Origin: Candidatus Omnitrophota bacterium
Lineage (GTDB): Bacteria > Omnitrophota > Gorgyraeia > JAGLLT01
Length of the DNA stretch: 40,238 nt
Direction of reading: 5' to 3'
Assembly: GCA_023140385.1 (NCBI GenBank)
Contig: JAGLLT010000044.1
Coordinates: forward strand, 1 to 40,238
The notes under the pieces were generated by a model that had not been told where the DNA came from, ran no database searches, and was given only the letters and a program-made list of their open reading frames with translations. The position numbers were made by a program, and so were the translations under genes. Positions 17,919 through 26,235 of this stretch are shown one piece after another; within the stretch, counting starts at the first letter, position 1; every line of letters begins with the position of its first letter.

Positions 17919-18890
17919 TTACCGAATTATTGAGCTATTACACCCGTCCCTATTAAATCTGCATCCGCCGCCGCACTTCCGAAATTGGCTACAATCATCA
18001 CAATCAATTTTTAAGTTATTTCGTTGAAATAAGTTAACCGCTTCTAAATTTGATAACTCATAAAATGTATTATCAAAAAGACTCCCTAATATCTCGGGGT
18101 TTTGTTCGCAGGTTCTTAAATTTCCAAGGGGATCAATAACCCACTTCTCCCTGCCGCAGACGCAGGTACCAAAATTCAGATGAGGGTATCTTTTATGCTC
18201 TATGATGCAGGGTTCTACAGGTATTGTAATGTTTATCGGCATGTTATAATCCTTGGCCTTTTCCTCAGCCATAGATAACACTTTTTCAAGCTCCGCCTTT
18301 ATTATTTGTAATTGCGGGAGATAATTAAGCCCATTGCCTCCGGGAACAAAACGGTTTAAAGCAATGACATCAACCGAAAAAGAAAAACATAAATCAATGG
18401 TCTTTTCTATATCGGCTAAATTAGCTTTGGTAATAATAATAGAAACACTTAGCTTTGCCCTCTGCTTTTTTACCTCTAAAATAGCATTTTTAACCTCATC
18501 GAGCCGGCTGTTTTGAGATAAGTAATTATACGTTTCCCGTTTTATGCTATTCATAGATATCTCAAAATAATTAACTCCGTTAGCCGCTAAACTTTGCACC
18601 AGCTCTCTCTTGAGCAAGATTCCATTTGTAGCCACAGCTACCTTAATTCCTTTATTGCTTAATAAAGAAACGACCTTTAGTATTTCAGGATATAGTAACG
18701 GTTCTCCGCCGGCAAGAGTAATTCCATTGGGAGTAATTTCGCTTAATACTTTATCAAATAATCGCTCTATTTCAGATAAAGATAGCTCACCTTTTGGATA
18801 ATCGCCCGGCAGCTTCCAAACATTGTAACAGTATTTACAAGCGCTGGTACAGCGGGGCGTTATTTCATAGACGAAATAGGGCCGTATCAT
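17919..18890 (-). CDS. Radical SAM protein with SPASM-type C-terminus
   Basis: Iron-sulfur enzyme of 323 residues. The radical SAM cluster motif is CTSACKYCYNVW near residue 13 (CxxxCxxC), followed by the LAGGEPLLYPE glycine motif. The C-terminal third is cysteine-rich: CVCGREKWVIDPLGNLRTCEQ, then CDDCSQFRKCGGGCRFNRDGC, as in SPASM-domain peptide or protein maturases that bind auxiliary clusters. Substrate unknown. The start overlaps the stop of the upstream unknown membrane gene by 4 bp, which suggests the two act together. No obvious short precursor peptide gene was found nearby. Confidence 0.88.
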   Translation of the reverse strand: MIRPYFVYEITPRCTSACKYCYNVWKLPGDYPKGELSLSEIERLFDKVLSEITPNGITLAGGEPLLYPEILKVVSLLSNKGIKVAVATNGILLKRELVQSLAANGVNYFEISMNSIKRETYNYLSQNSRLDEVKNAILEVKKQRAKLSVSIIITKANLADIEKTIDLCFSFSVDVIALNRFVPGGNGLNYLPQLQIIKAELEKVLSMAEEKAKDYNMPINITIPVEPCIIEHKRYPHLNFGTCVCGREKWVIDPLGNLRTCEQNPEILGSLFDNTFYELSNLEAVNLFQRNNLKIDCDDCSQFRKCGGGCRFNRDGCNSSIIR

Positions 18891-19870
18891 CTTTCTAAAT
18901 CTACGATAAGCTCACCGTAGGCGGGCAGAGCCTTCTTGATTTCCGCCAGGGCTTGTTTTGTCTGCCGATAATTTACATCTATATCCTTATATTGCGCAAT
19001 TGCATCATCGTTGAGCTTTCCTTCTTCTTTTTTAATCTGATAATCAGCGTAGTGCTTCTCAAATTCTTTTATGTGTCTTTCTGTAATATTTACTTTATCG
19101 CCAGTTTCTCGTGAACCAACGCCAGGATAATAGTAATATCTAACATAATGACTGTTGATTGCATCCAGTATAGAAAAAGTTTTGATATCTTCCTGAATAT
19201 TTAAGAGCGCTTGTTCATATTCCTTCGTTTCTATTTCTTCTTTTTCTTGTAATTCAATAAGAATATCTATCCTTCGTTCCAAATTTTTAATAGAGACTTC
19301 TTTAGCACTCTGCACTGGCGGCGGCATCATTCGCGTCAATGTAAAACCATAAGACATATAATTAATTCTTTCTCTGCAGATTTTTATTAGTAGTTCAATC
19401 TCTATAGTACTGATTTTCTCTTCTTGCTCGAGTTTTTTTAGGCCATTAGTTAATTCCGGCAGTTCTCCTCGCAGATTTTCCGCTTCCTCATTAGAGATTG
19501 CTCCTGTATATTCAGAAAAAAAATAATCCGCCTCTTTCTCATCTGTTTTCTGCTTCGGCGTTATCTCATCAAGTTTTTTCCAGAAGGCCTTAAAATTTAT
19601 CCACTCCTGAGTATTATTTAACTTATCTACTCTGCTTAACACTTGCTTTATGTTCTCTATTTCGGCAGGTTTCAGAGAAGAGTCTGCGCTTGACGCAGAT
19701 TTATCTGCCGCGTCACATCCCGTCAAACCCAATATTATCAACAGCGTACTCACAAAAAAACTATGCCTTGTTGTTTTATTTAATTTAAGACGTTTAATTC
19801 CAACCAAAACCAATATAAAGGCTGTTATTGACGCAAAAAATATAATGACAACACGAATTGTCTTATCCAT
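18887..19870 (-). CDS. Unknown membrane-anchored, helix-rich protein
   Basis: A 327-residue protein I do not recognise. Two hydrophobic segments are near the N-terminus: about 6-25 (VVIIFFASITAFILVLVGI) and about 38-52, the second ending LGLTGCDAA, which looks like a lipobox although it is internal. The rest (about 60-327) is soluble, charged and predicted mainly helical, with LRGELPELTNGLKKLEQEEK and a proline run RMMPPPVQ near 185. AGGAGG precedes the ATG closely. It is translationally coupled to the radical SAM/SPASM gene, so it could be that enzyme's membrane partner or substrate (inference). Confidence 0.7.
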   Translation of the reverse strand: MDKTIRVVIIFFASITAFILVLVGIKRLKLNKTTRHSFFVSTLLIILGLTGCDAADKSASSADSSLKPAEIENIKQVLSRVDKLNNTQEWINFKAFWKKLDEITPKQKTDEKEADYFFSEYTGAISNEEAENLRGELPELTNGLKKLEQEEKISTIEIELLIKICRERINYMSYGFTLTRMMPPPVQSAKEVSIKNLERRIDILIELQEKEEIETKEYEQALLNIQEDIKTFSILDAINSHYVRYYYYPGVGSRETGDKVNITERHIKEFEKHYADYQIKKEEGKLNDDAIAQYKDIDVNYRQTKQALAEIKKALPAYGELIVDLER

Positions 19871-19932
19871 AACCTCCTCCTTCTTTTTTCTTTTCTTTCA
19901 CCAAACAAATAAAGGGGACGGGTTCATTTTTC

Positions 19933-20811
19933 TTACACAACCTTTAAGGCCATATCCAGCGAAGGGTTTGAGTGGGTCAAAGCGCCGATGGATATCAGGT
20001 CTACCTTGCAGGCGGCGATTTTTCTGACGTTAGATAAGCTGACATTTCCGGAAACTTCAATAAGTATTTTTTTATGAGATTTATTTTGCTTGTAAAAGTT
20101 ATCCTTGATGGCAATTGCCTTTTTTATCTGTGCAATATTCATATTATCAAGCATAATGACATCCGGTTTGGCTTTAATGGTTTCCAGCAGTTGAGAAAAA
20201 TGCTTTATTTCAACTTCAATTTCTTTCTTTGTTCTTTTTCCGGCTAATCTCACACAATCAGCAGGTGTCATACCTGAAATTTTAATATGATTATCCTTTA
20301 TTAAAACCTTATCGTACAAACCCATTCTGTGATTTAAGCCCCCGCCTACCCTTACCGCGTACTTCTCAAAATATCTTAAGTTAGGTGTGGTTTTTCTGGT
20401 ATCGATTATTTTCGTCTTATAACCTTTGACTTCTTTGACAAATTTATATGTAAGGCTCGCGATGCCCGATAAATGAGCAATGAGATTGAGGCCCAATCTC
20501 TCAATTTTTAGTATATCCCGGGCGTTGCCGCTTACTTCAGCTATAACCTTAGCATTGCTTCCCTTCCCCGCCTTAATAAAATCACCGTCTTCGCGAAAAG
20601 ATTTAAACCTGATTTGCTTATTGGTCATTCTAAAAAATAACTTATAAATATCAAGGCCGGCTATAACTCCATCTTCTCTTAATATTAAATTGGCCTTAAC
20701 CTTTTGGCCTTTAGCTATTAACAAATTGGAAGTTATGTCGCCTGTCTTAACATCCTCTTTCAGCGCCGCCCTTAATAACTCCTTTATTTTATCCTTCTTT
20801 AATCTAATCAT
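19933..20811 (-). CDS. nadC: Nicotinate-nucleotide pyrophosphorylase (carboxylating)
   Basis: Quinolinate phosphoribosyltransferase of de novo NAD synthesis: quinolinate plus PRPP gives nicotinate mononucleotide, CO2 and pyrophosphate. The 292-residue length is usual. Diagnostic blocks are EDVKTGDITSNL, IDTRKTTPNLRYFEKYAVRVGGGLNHRMGLYDKVLIKDNH with the substrate-binding Arg/Lys/His set, IEVEIKHFSQL, VIMLDNMN, and the C-terminal ISIGALTHS. It overlaps the end of rluB by 8 bp. nadA and nadB are not in the window. Confidence 0.96.
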   Translation of the reverse strand: MIRLKKDKIKELLRAALKEDVKTGDITSNLLIAKGQKVKANLILREDGVIAGLDIYKLFFRMTNKQIRFKSFREDGDFIKAGKGSNAKVIAEVSGNARDILKIERLGLNLIAHLSGIASLTYKFVKEVKGYKTKIIDTRKTTPNLRYFEKYAVRVGGGLNHRMGLYDKVLIKDNHIKISGMTPADCVRLAGKRTKKEIEVEIKHFSQLLETIKAKPDVIMLDNMNIAQIKKAIAIKDNFYKQNKSHKKILIEVSGNVSLSNVRKIAACKVDLISIGALTHSNPSLDMALKVV

Positions 20812-21553
20812 CTTTCATCCCCACTAGCTTTTTTAATGAATCCACTTCCTTCTTTGACAGCTTCCTCGCCTCGCCTTTTTTTAAACTGCCCAACGTAAGG
20901 CCGCCCAGCCGCAGCCTCTTTAAAGCCAGTACCCTGTAGCCAAGAGCGGAAAACATTCTTCTTATCTGGCGCTTGATGCCCTGATGAATAGTTATCTCCA
21001 CCCTTGCCTCATCCGCCTTTTTATAAACCTTAACGAGCCGGGCCTCACCGGAAACCCGAGGGCCATCTTCAAGGCTGACTCCCCTCTTAAGCTTCCCTAT
21101 ATCCCTGCCGGATATCACCGGCTTGATAAGCGCTTCATAAACCTTGTCAATCTCAAATTTGGGATGAGTAAGCCTGTAAGTTAAGTCGCCGTTATTGGTT
21201 AAAATAAGCAGCCCTTCCGTATCCTTATCCAACCTGCCGACAGGATAGATCCTCTCCTTATCCTTCACTAAATCCATAACGGTTTTTCTGCCGTGAGTAT
21301 CCGTAACCGTCGAGAGGCAGTCTACGGGTTTATTTAAAAGATAATAGACGTACTCTTTATTAATACCGCCGTCATCCTTAATCCGCCTTTTGCCAATCCT
21401 TATAACGTCTTTTTCCGGCTCCACCTTATAGAGCGGATCAGAGACCACCACATTATTAACTGTCACCTCTCCACCTTTAATTAAGGACGCGCACTTACGG
21501 CGGGAGGCAACATCATTTTTGAGGAGAAATTTATAGAGGTCCGCTTTAGCCAC
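20804..21553 (-). CDS. rluB: Pseudouridine synthase, RsuA/RluB/E/F family
   Basis: Isomerises uridine to pseudouridine in rRNA. The 249 residues have an N-terminal S4 RNA-binding domain (LYKFLLKNDVASRRKCASLIKGGEVTVNN) and the catalytic core with GRLDKDTEGLLILTNNGDL, which contains the catalytic Asp, plus LNKPVDCLSTVTD and the IHQGIKRQIRRMF block. An RluB-type assignment (23S rRNA) is likelier than RsuA on general resemblance, but the target base cannot be told from sequence alone. It starts 2 bp after the valS stop. Confidence 0.92.
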   Translation of the reverse strand: MAKADLYKFLLKNDVASRRKCASLIKGGEVTVNNVVVSDPLYKVEPEKDVIRIGKRRIKDDGGINKEYVYYLLNKPVDCLSTVTDTHGRKTVMDLVKDKERIYPVGRLDKDTEGLLILTNNGDLTYRLTHPKFEIDKVYEALIKPVISGRDIGKLKRGVSLEDGPRVSGEARLVKVYKKADEARVEITIHQGIKRQIRRMFSALGYRVLALKRLRLGGLTLGSLKKGEARKLSKKEVDSLKKLVGMKDD

Positions 21554-21555
21554 TT

Positions 21556-24330
21556 TTAAGCCAATTCCTCTAAGTCTTTTTTCAAACTTTGCCGGCGAAT
21601 TTCAAATTCAACCTTCTTTTTTTTCATTTGTTCAATAGCTTTTTCGGGAGCCTTGTTCAAAAACCCTTTATTTTTAAGGTGGTTATCGGTCTTTAAAATT
21701 TCCTCATTTATTTTTTCTATCTCTTTTTTAAGCCTGGCACGCTCTATGCCAAAATCTTTCAACCCGCCTTCTATATATATAGACGCGCTCATAGCGGCTA
21801 CTTTTGACCCGACAGCTTCTTTTATTACTTCTTTTGACGGTACAATAAGTTCAACTTTAAGATGTGTTAGTTTTTCAACGTATTTTTTATACGTATTTAA
21901 TAAGTCTATTAAACCGGGATGGTTTGTTGAAATCCGAACCGTATGTTTTACGCGAAACTTTAAGCCTTCATTTCTTATTTTTAATACAATTTCTTTAATA
22001 CTGTCAAACTGCTCTCCGGCCGCCTCGCTAATCAGCTTCTTATCGGCCCCGGGCCAGGAACTTGTGGTAATGAGCTCCTCTTCTTTAGCCGGTAATTTCT
22101 GCCAAATCTCTTCCGTAATAAAAGGAACGTAGGGATGCAAAAGCTTCAGTATGGTTTTCAGGCAAACAAGAAGCACGCTCTGAGTAACCTCATCCTTAAT
22201 GTCTATCTTGGCTATCTCTATGTACCAGTCGCAAAACTTATGCCGGAAGAAGTCATAAAGCTTGCTGGCTGCTTCATAAAAACGGTACGCTCCAAAGGCT
22301 TCGTCAATATCCAGGATAAGCTGATTTAATTCACTTATAATCCACTTCTCAGCCAAATAAGAATCACCATCAGCTAATAATTTCTCTATATCTTTAAAAG
22401 AGATGTCTTGAGGTTTATTCTCTTCCAGATTCATAATAATAAAGCGAGACGCGTTCCAGATTTTATTCATCAGGTTCCTGCCAAACTCAAATTTATTTTC
22501 AGACAGATATAAATCCTCACCCGGTATAGAAATCAGGCTAAACCTGAGAGCATCCGCCCCATACTTTTCAATAACTTCCAGCGGGTCAATGGCATTACCC
22601 AGAGACTTACTCATCTTTCTTCCTTTATCGTCGCGGACGGTTCCATGAATATAAACGTCACTAAAAGGAATCTTCCCCATAAATTTAAGCCCCGACATTA
22701 TCATACGGGCAACCCAGAAAAATATAATCTCAGAAGCGGTAATCAAGCAAGAAGTAGGATAAAAATACTCTAAATCAGCATTCAGCACTTTTTTTTCTGC
22801 TGATGGCTGATGGCTGATGGCTGATGGCTCATTAAACGGCCAGCCAAAAACGGCAAACGGCCAGAGCCACGAACTAAACCATGTGTCAAGCACATCAGGA
22901 TCCTGAAATATCTCCTGAGACCCGCAATCAGGACACTTTCGCGGCTTATCCAAACCTACATGAATAATTCCGGTTTCTTTGTCTGATATCTCTAAAGGAA
23001 GTTTCAGTCTTTGAGCATGCCTGTTTTTTAAGTACTTATCATAACAATTTTTACAATACCAAACAGGTATTCTGTGACCCCACCATATCTGGCGCGATAT
23101 GCACCAGTCTCTTATATTTTCCATCCAGTTGACATAAATCTTATGCCAGCGCCTGGGATAAAAATTGATATTGCCCTTTTCTACCTCCTCAAGCGCCTTC
23201 CCGGACAGGGGCTTCATTCTCACAAACCACTGCTCGGAAAAGTAAGGCTCAATTACCGTATGACACCTGTAACAGTGCCCCACTGAATGCGTATGCGGCT
23301 CTATCTTTTCAAGCAGTTTTCTTTCTTTTAACTCCTCAATCAGAGCCTCTCTGGCTTCAAAGCGGTCCATGCCATCATAATTTTCCGTCGCGTTAGCGTT
23401 CATAGTGCCGTCGGGATTAATGCAAAGAATGCCATCCAGCTTATGGCGGTTACCCATCTCGTAATCATTGGGATCGTGAAAAGGTGTAACCTTAACTACC
23501 CCCGTCCCAAACTCAGGATCCACAAAATCATCGGCAATTATCTCAAGTTCTCTTTCAGCAATAGGCAGAATAACTTTTTTTCCTATTAAAGCCTTATACC
23601 TCTTATCATTCGGATTAACAGCTAACGCCGTATCTCCAAACATAGTTTCAGGCCGCGTAGTAGCAACTACAACATAGTCTGGTTTCTGGTTTCCGGTTTC
23701 TGGTTTCTTTCTCAATGGGTACCTAATGTAATAAAGATTTCCCTGTACTTCTTTATGCGGCGCTTCTTCATCGCTTAAGGCGCTTTGGCATCTGGGGCAC
23801 CAGTTAATAATATAGCTCCCTTTATAAATAAGGCCTTCATTATAAAGCCTCACAAAAACCTCATTAACCGCCTCAGAGTAGCCTTCATCAAGCGTAAAAC
23901 GCTCTCTCTCCCAATCACAGCTTGAGCCCATCTTTTTTAACTGCTCAATAATCTTTCCGCCGTTCTTACCGGTCCACTCCCACATCCTTTCAACAAACTT
24001 CTCGCGCCCCAGCTCATACCTCGTCTTCTTCTCCTTAGCGAGGTCTCTCTCCACCACGTTCTGCGTAGCAATACCCGCGTGGTCAGTACCGGGCACCCAT
24101 AAAGAGTTATATCCCTTCATTCTCTTATAACGGATTAGTATATCCTGGAGGGTATTGTTCAGGGCATGCCCCATATGAAGAATGCCGGTAACGTTGGGAG
24201 GAGGGATAACTATACAGTAAGGATCTTTATTGGGTGAACTTTCAGTATGAAAACAACCTTTTTCATTCCATATCTTAAACCACTTATCCTCAACATCCTT
24301 TGGAGTATATCTTGTCGAAAGATTTTCCAT
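21556..24330 (-). CDS. valS: Valyl-tRNA synthetase with two heptad-repeat insertions
   Basis: Class I synthetase for tRNA-Val, 924 residues. HIGH motif in PPPNVTGILHMGHAL (about 40-54), editing domain VVATTRPETMFGDTALAV, CxxC pairs of the zinc region, KMSKS in GRKMSKSLGNAID, and a C-terminal coiled coil (about 865-924). Two short segments do not resemble the family: PETGNQKP at about residues 209-216, just before the editing-domain start, and SAISHQPSA at about 503-511, between the FSSWLWPF..GWP and YFYPTS blocks. Both are encoded by 7-bp tandem repeats and keep the frame. The start ATG has only a distant AGGAA upstream. Confidence 0.96.
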   Translation of the reverse strand: MENLSTRYTPKDVEDKWFKIWNEKGCFHTESSPNKDPYCIVIPPPNVTGILHMGHALNNTLQDILIRYKRMKGYNSLWVPGTDHAGIATQNVVERDLAKEKKTRYELGREKFVERMWEWTGKNGGKIIEQLKKMGSSCDWERERFTLDEGYSEAVNEVFVRLYNEGLIYKGSYIINWCPRCQSALSDEEAPHKEVQGNLYYIRYPLRKKPETGNQKPDYVVVATTRPETMFGDTALAVNPNDKRYKALIGKKVILPIAERELEIIADDFVDPEFGTGVVKVTPFHDPNDYEMGNRHKLDGILCINPDGTMNANATENYDGMDRFEAREALIEELKERKLLEKIEPHTHSVGHCYRCHTVIEPYFSEQWFVRMKPLSGKALEEVEKGNINFYPRRWHKIYVNWMENIRDWCISRQIWWGHRIPVWYCKNCYDKYLKNRHAQRLKLPLEISDKETGIIHVGLDKPRKCPDCGSQEIFQDPDVLDTWFSSWLWPFAVFGWPFNEPSAISHQPSAEKKVLNADLEYFYPTSCLITASEIIFFWVARMIMSGLKFMGKIPFSDVYIHGTVRDDKGRKMSKSLGNAIDPLEVIEKYGADALRFSLISIPGEDLYLSENKFEFGRNLMNKIWNASRFIIMNLEENKPQDISFKDIEKLLADGDSYLAEKWIISELNQLILDIDEAFGAYRFYEAASKLYDFFRHKFCDWYIEIAKIDIKDEVTQSVLLVCLKTILKLLHPYVPFITEEIWQKLPAKEEELITTSSWPGADKKLISEAAGEQFDSIKEIVLKIRNEGLKFRVKHTVRISTNHPGLIDLLNTYKKYVEKLTHLKVELIVPSKEVIKEAVGSKVAAMSASIYIEGGLKDFGIERARLKKEIEKINEEILKTDNHLKNKGFLNKAPEKAIEQMKKKKVEFEIRRQSLKKDLEELA
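22797..22828. repeat. Heptanucleotide repeat inside valS (TGATGGC family)
   Basis: Four exact copies of TGATGGC on the plus strand (22801-22828) preceded by CTGC. Read on the coding strand it gives EPSAISHQPSA. The inserted residues sit in a surface linker between two conserved catalytic-core blocks and add roughly 13-16 residues compared with typical ValRS. Confidence 0.8.
23681..23708. repeat. Heptanucleotide repeat inside valS (GGTTTCT family)
   Basis: Four units on the plus strand, GGTTTCT, GGTTTCC, GGTTTCT, GGTTTCT. The coding strand reads KPETGNQKP, located where a short loop precedes the VVATTRPETMFGD editing motif. Same period and same copy number (28 bp) as the other valS repeat, but an unrelated unit. 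Confidence 0.8.
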
Positions 24331-24359
24331 CGCGTCTTATTTTTCCTAAATAGTTTTTC

Positions 24360-24509
24360 TTAAGTAGATTGTGTCAAGTGCGCATGGTGCCGCGCCATAG
24401 CAATCTGTTCTCCAATGCAAAGATTTTGATATTCCTCATCAAACCTCTCGCGGAATTCTTTATCTTCCATTAGCTTGTCCATATAAGTTTTAGCTTTTCT
24501 CTTTTTCAT
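24360..24509 (-). pseudogene. Truncated HigA/XRE-type antitoxin fragment
   Basis: A 49-codon frame that begins MKKRKAKTYMDKLMEDKEF and continues to GEQIAMARHHAHLTQ, then stops. This resembles the N-terminus and first helix of HigA/XRE-type antitoxins up to the LTQ turn, after which the helix-turn-helix proper is missing. It starts 6 bp after the preceding short frame and ends 29 bp before valS. Likely a degraded gene; it could still make a short peptide. Family assignment is from pattern only. Confidence 0.5.
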
Positions 24510-24515
24510 AGACAG

Positions 24516-24638
24516 TCACTTATAATCAAGATCGCTTTCTTCAAGCCTCTTGCCCTCCTCCTCGTAGTGTCTTTTAAATTCTTTGTCTTTAAGTTCCCCC
24601 TTTAAGACATCTTTAAAATCTAAAAGCTTCCTAATCAC
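24516..24638 (-). pseudogene. Short antitoxin-like frame with strong ribosome site
   Basis: A 40-codon frame starting at GTG 24638, with GGGAGG 8 nt upstream. It reads LLDFKDVLKGELKDKEF then KRHYEEEGKRLEE and stops, which resembles the N-terminal segment of HigA-type antitoxins without the DNA-binding part. It lies 33 bp after the toxin-like remnant, the usual HigB-HigA order. The intact ribosome site suggests that decay is recent or that the short product is kept. Confidence 0.5.
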
Positions 24639-24671
24639 TACAAACACCTCCCACAGTTCAAATTTACCCTG

Positions 24672-24791
24672 CTAATACCGCAGAATAAAGTCTTCCATAT
24701 TTTTCTTCGCCTGTTCAATCTCCCTCTCGGGCAATTCTTTCCGTCTTCGGTGTTTGTGAAATTTTGCAAAGTAAAATTTGGGTGAGTGCCA
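24672..24791 (-). pseudogene. HigB/Gp49-type toxin remnant (C-terminus only)
   Basis: An open frame of 39 codons with no start, preceded by a TAA in frame. Its sequence RRKELPEREIEQAKKNMEDF matches the C-terminal pattern of phage Gp49-like/HigB toxins (K..LP.REIE.A...), preceded by KFYFAKFHKH, which fits the last strand. The toxin body upstream is absent. With the two antitoxin-like fragments after it, this gap of about 510 bp between the 140-residue cassette gene and valS is best read as a dead toxin-antitoxin locus. Confidence 0.5.
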
Positions 24792-24840
24792 TTAAGCACG
24801 AACTTTTTATGCTATATTATGTGAAGTGATGCAAAAAAAA

Positions 24841-25263
24841 TCAGTCAACTATTTTTAATATCCTATAATTTGAAAATTTCAGCTTGGTGTTCTTGTACTC
24901 TAAGTCCCTCCTCATTTCTAATACCAACTCACCAAGCATATTTTTGGCAGTATTTTGATCATCAGGGTGTCCTTGTTCATTAGAATGGATAAACTCATCT
25001 AAAAGTTTATTAGCTTTAAGAACAACGCTATCAGAAGCGTAGAGCCAAGATTCTGATAATTCATTTAGAAAAAGCTGTTTATCCTTTTTATTGGCAGTAC
25101 CTTCCATGAAACCTTTCAAATAACGCAAAAGGTTTTGGTATTTTTCTCTCTTCCTTTCAAAAATTCTAGTTTCCCGCTCAGCCCTTTTCTCTAACCAGCT
25201 CTTGATAAAATAGCCACTAACACCACCAAAAATTAAGTAAATCAGGTTGCCAATGTTTTCCAT
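24841..25263 (-). CDS. Small membrane-anchored helical protein (cassette-type, paralogue 1)
   Basis: A 140-residue protein of unknown function. One membrane helix at about 5-23 (GNLIYLIFGGVSGYFI), then a charged helical body: EKRAERETRIFERKREKYQ, LNELSESWLYASDSVVLKANKLLDEF and the end block MLGELVLEMRRDL. The last two blocks align with the 147-residue protein encoded at 26236-26679, so the two are paralogues. GGGGT precedes the ATG by 5 nt. An attC-like palindrome lies directly upstream. No assignment beyond this. Confidence 0.65.
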   Translation of the reverse strand: MENIGNLIYLIFGGVSGYFIKSWLEKRAERETRIFERKREKYQNLLRYLKGFMEGTANKKDKQLFLNELSESWLYASDSVVLKANKLLDEFIHSNEQGHPDDQNTAKNMLGELVLEMRRDLEYKNTKLKFSNYRILKIVD

Positions 25264-25305
25264 ATTTTACCCCATTTTGAGCAGATAATTTTTTTGCAAC
25301 ATTTC

Positions 25306-25385
25306 ATATAACGAAATGCAAAATTGCGAAGCGAAGCAATTTAGATACGCGACAATAAGAGCAAATCGCATATTCGCTGTTATAC
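25306..25385 (-). repeat. attC-like palindromic site A
   Basis: In cassette orientation (minus strand) it begins GTATAAC (25385..25379), ends GTTATAT (25312..25306), and has ATATGCGAT..TTGC and GCAATTTTGCATTTC arms that pair imperfectly. A perfect inner hairpin AAATTGC..GCAATTT also occurs. The spacing of about 80 nt and the AAC...GTT ends resemble integron attC sites, but the ends do not fit the strict RYYYAAC/GTTRRRY consensus. It follows the HNH gene and precedes the 140-residue gene. Confidence 0.4.
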
Positions 25386-25426
25386 AACCATAGCCCACCA
25401 TCTTTGAAACATACATCGCACTTCTT

Positions 25427-26086
25427 TTATTCTATATTACTTTTTCCAAGGTTGCATTTTTGGCACAGTGTTTGAAGATTTTCAAGTATAGTTTCTCCAC
25501 CCTTACTCCAAGGTTTTATATGGTCAACATGCAGTTCCACATTTTTATCTTTTGCAGGACTCACACCACATTGTTTACATGAAAAATTATCTCTTTTGAG
25601 GACCTTAAATCGTAAACGCAAAGATGGATCTCTATTTATTTTCTTTATACTATCCGAAATTTGAGGTGTTTCTATGTTTTGAATATCAGTTCCATTTGCA
25701 TATTTAACAAAAGATAGTAGTGTATATGACCAAGATTTGAACCGCCGGTTATATGGACTTTGAGAAATTTTTGAGGGCTTAAAATTCAAATCTTTTCGAA
25801 TAGGTTGTTTACCTTTATATTGCCAAATGTTTAATATGTTTTCAAATAATTCTTCGTCTGAATAATTAAAAATATTTCCTGGTTTCAAACCAACTTTTGA
25901 TAGTGCTTCTCTCCATGTCCCAAAACGTCTAGAGAAACTTGTAACATCATATTTTCCATATTCTAAATAAAGTTTTTGAGATAGAATATCTGTACCAAGT
26001 TTTTCTGCAACCTTTTTTAAATCATATAGCAACTTATCTGATTCAATTGGTGTATTTTTCGGTGGTGTGTATTCAAAATTATTCAT
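25427..26086 (-). CDS. HNH endonuclease with associated N-terminal repeats
   Basis: A protein of 219 residues from ATG 26086 (a GTG at 26095 is an alternative). The N-terminal region holds two copies of the homing-endonuclease-associated repeat type: one ending FGTWREALSKVGLKPGN and one starting YSDEELFENILNIW and ending RFKSWSYTLLSF. The C-terminal HNH domain has CKQCG, VELHVDHIKPWSKGGETILENLQTLCQKCN, with the HVDH catalytic residues and two CxxC zinc pairs. Likely a DNA nicking or cleaving enzyme; target unknown. No partner methylase is near. It is flanked on both sides by attC-like palindromes. Confidence 0.85.
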   Translation of the reverse strand: MNNFEYTPPKNTPIESDKLLYDLKKVAEKLGTDILSQKLYLEYGKYDVTSFSRRFGTWREALSKVGLKPGNIFNYSDEELFENILNIWQYKGKQPIRKDLNFKPSKISQSPYNRRFKSWSYTLLSFVKYANGTDIQNIETPQISDSIKKINRDPSLRLRFKVLKRDNFSCKQCGVSPAKDKNVELHVDHIKPWSKGGETILENLQTLCQKCNLGKSNIE

Positions 26087-26115
26087 ATTTACCACTATTA
26101 TTTAGACAGTATGTT

Positions 26116-26207
26116 ATATAACATTCCCAGCATATGCAATGTGCGACCGAAGGGAGCATATCTCGAAGGGCAAGGGCAAAGCCCGTAGCGCATATGCTGT
26201 GTTATAC
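26116..26207 (-). repeat. attC-like palindromic site B
   Basis: Minus strand begins GTATAAC (26207..26201) and ends GTTATAT (26122..26116), the same termini as site A. Just inside, CAGCATATGC (plus 26128-26137) and GCATATGCTG (plus 26190-26199) form a perfect 10-bp inverted repeat, with a further GGGC/GCCC hairpin in the centre. Total about 92 nt. Placed between the 147-residue gene and the HNH gene, downstream of the former, as attC sites are in integron cassettes. Confidence 0.45.
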
Positions 26208-26235
26208 GCTGGTGCTGACTCTTCGTTATGCTCTC

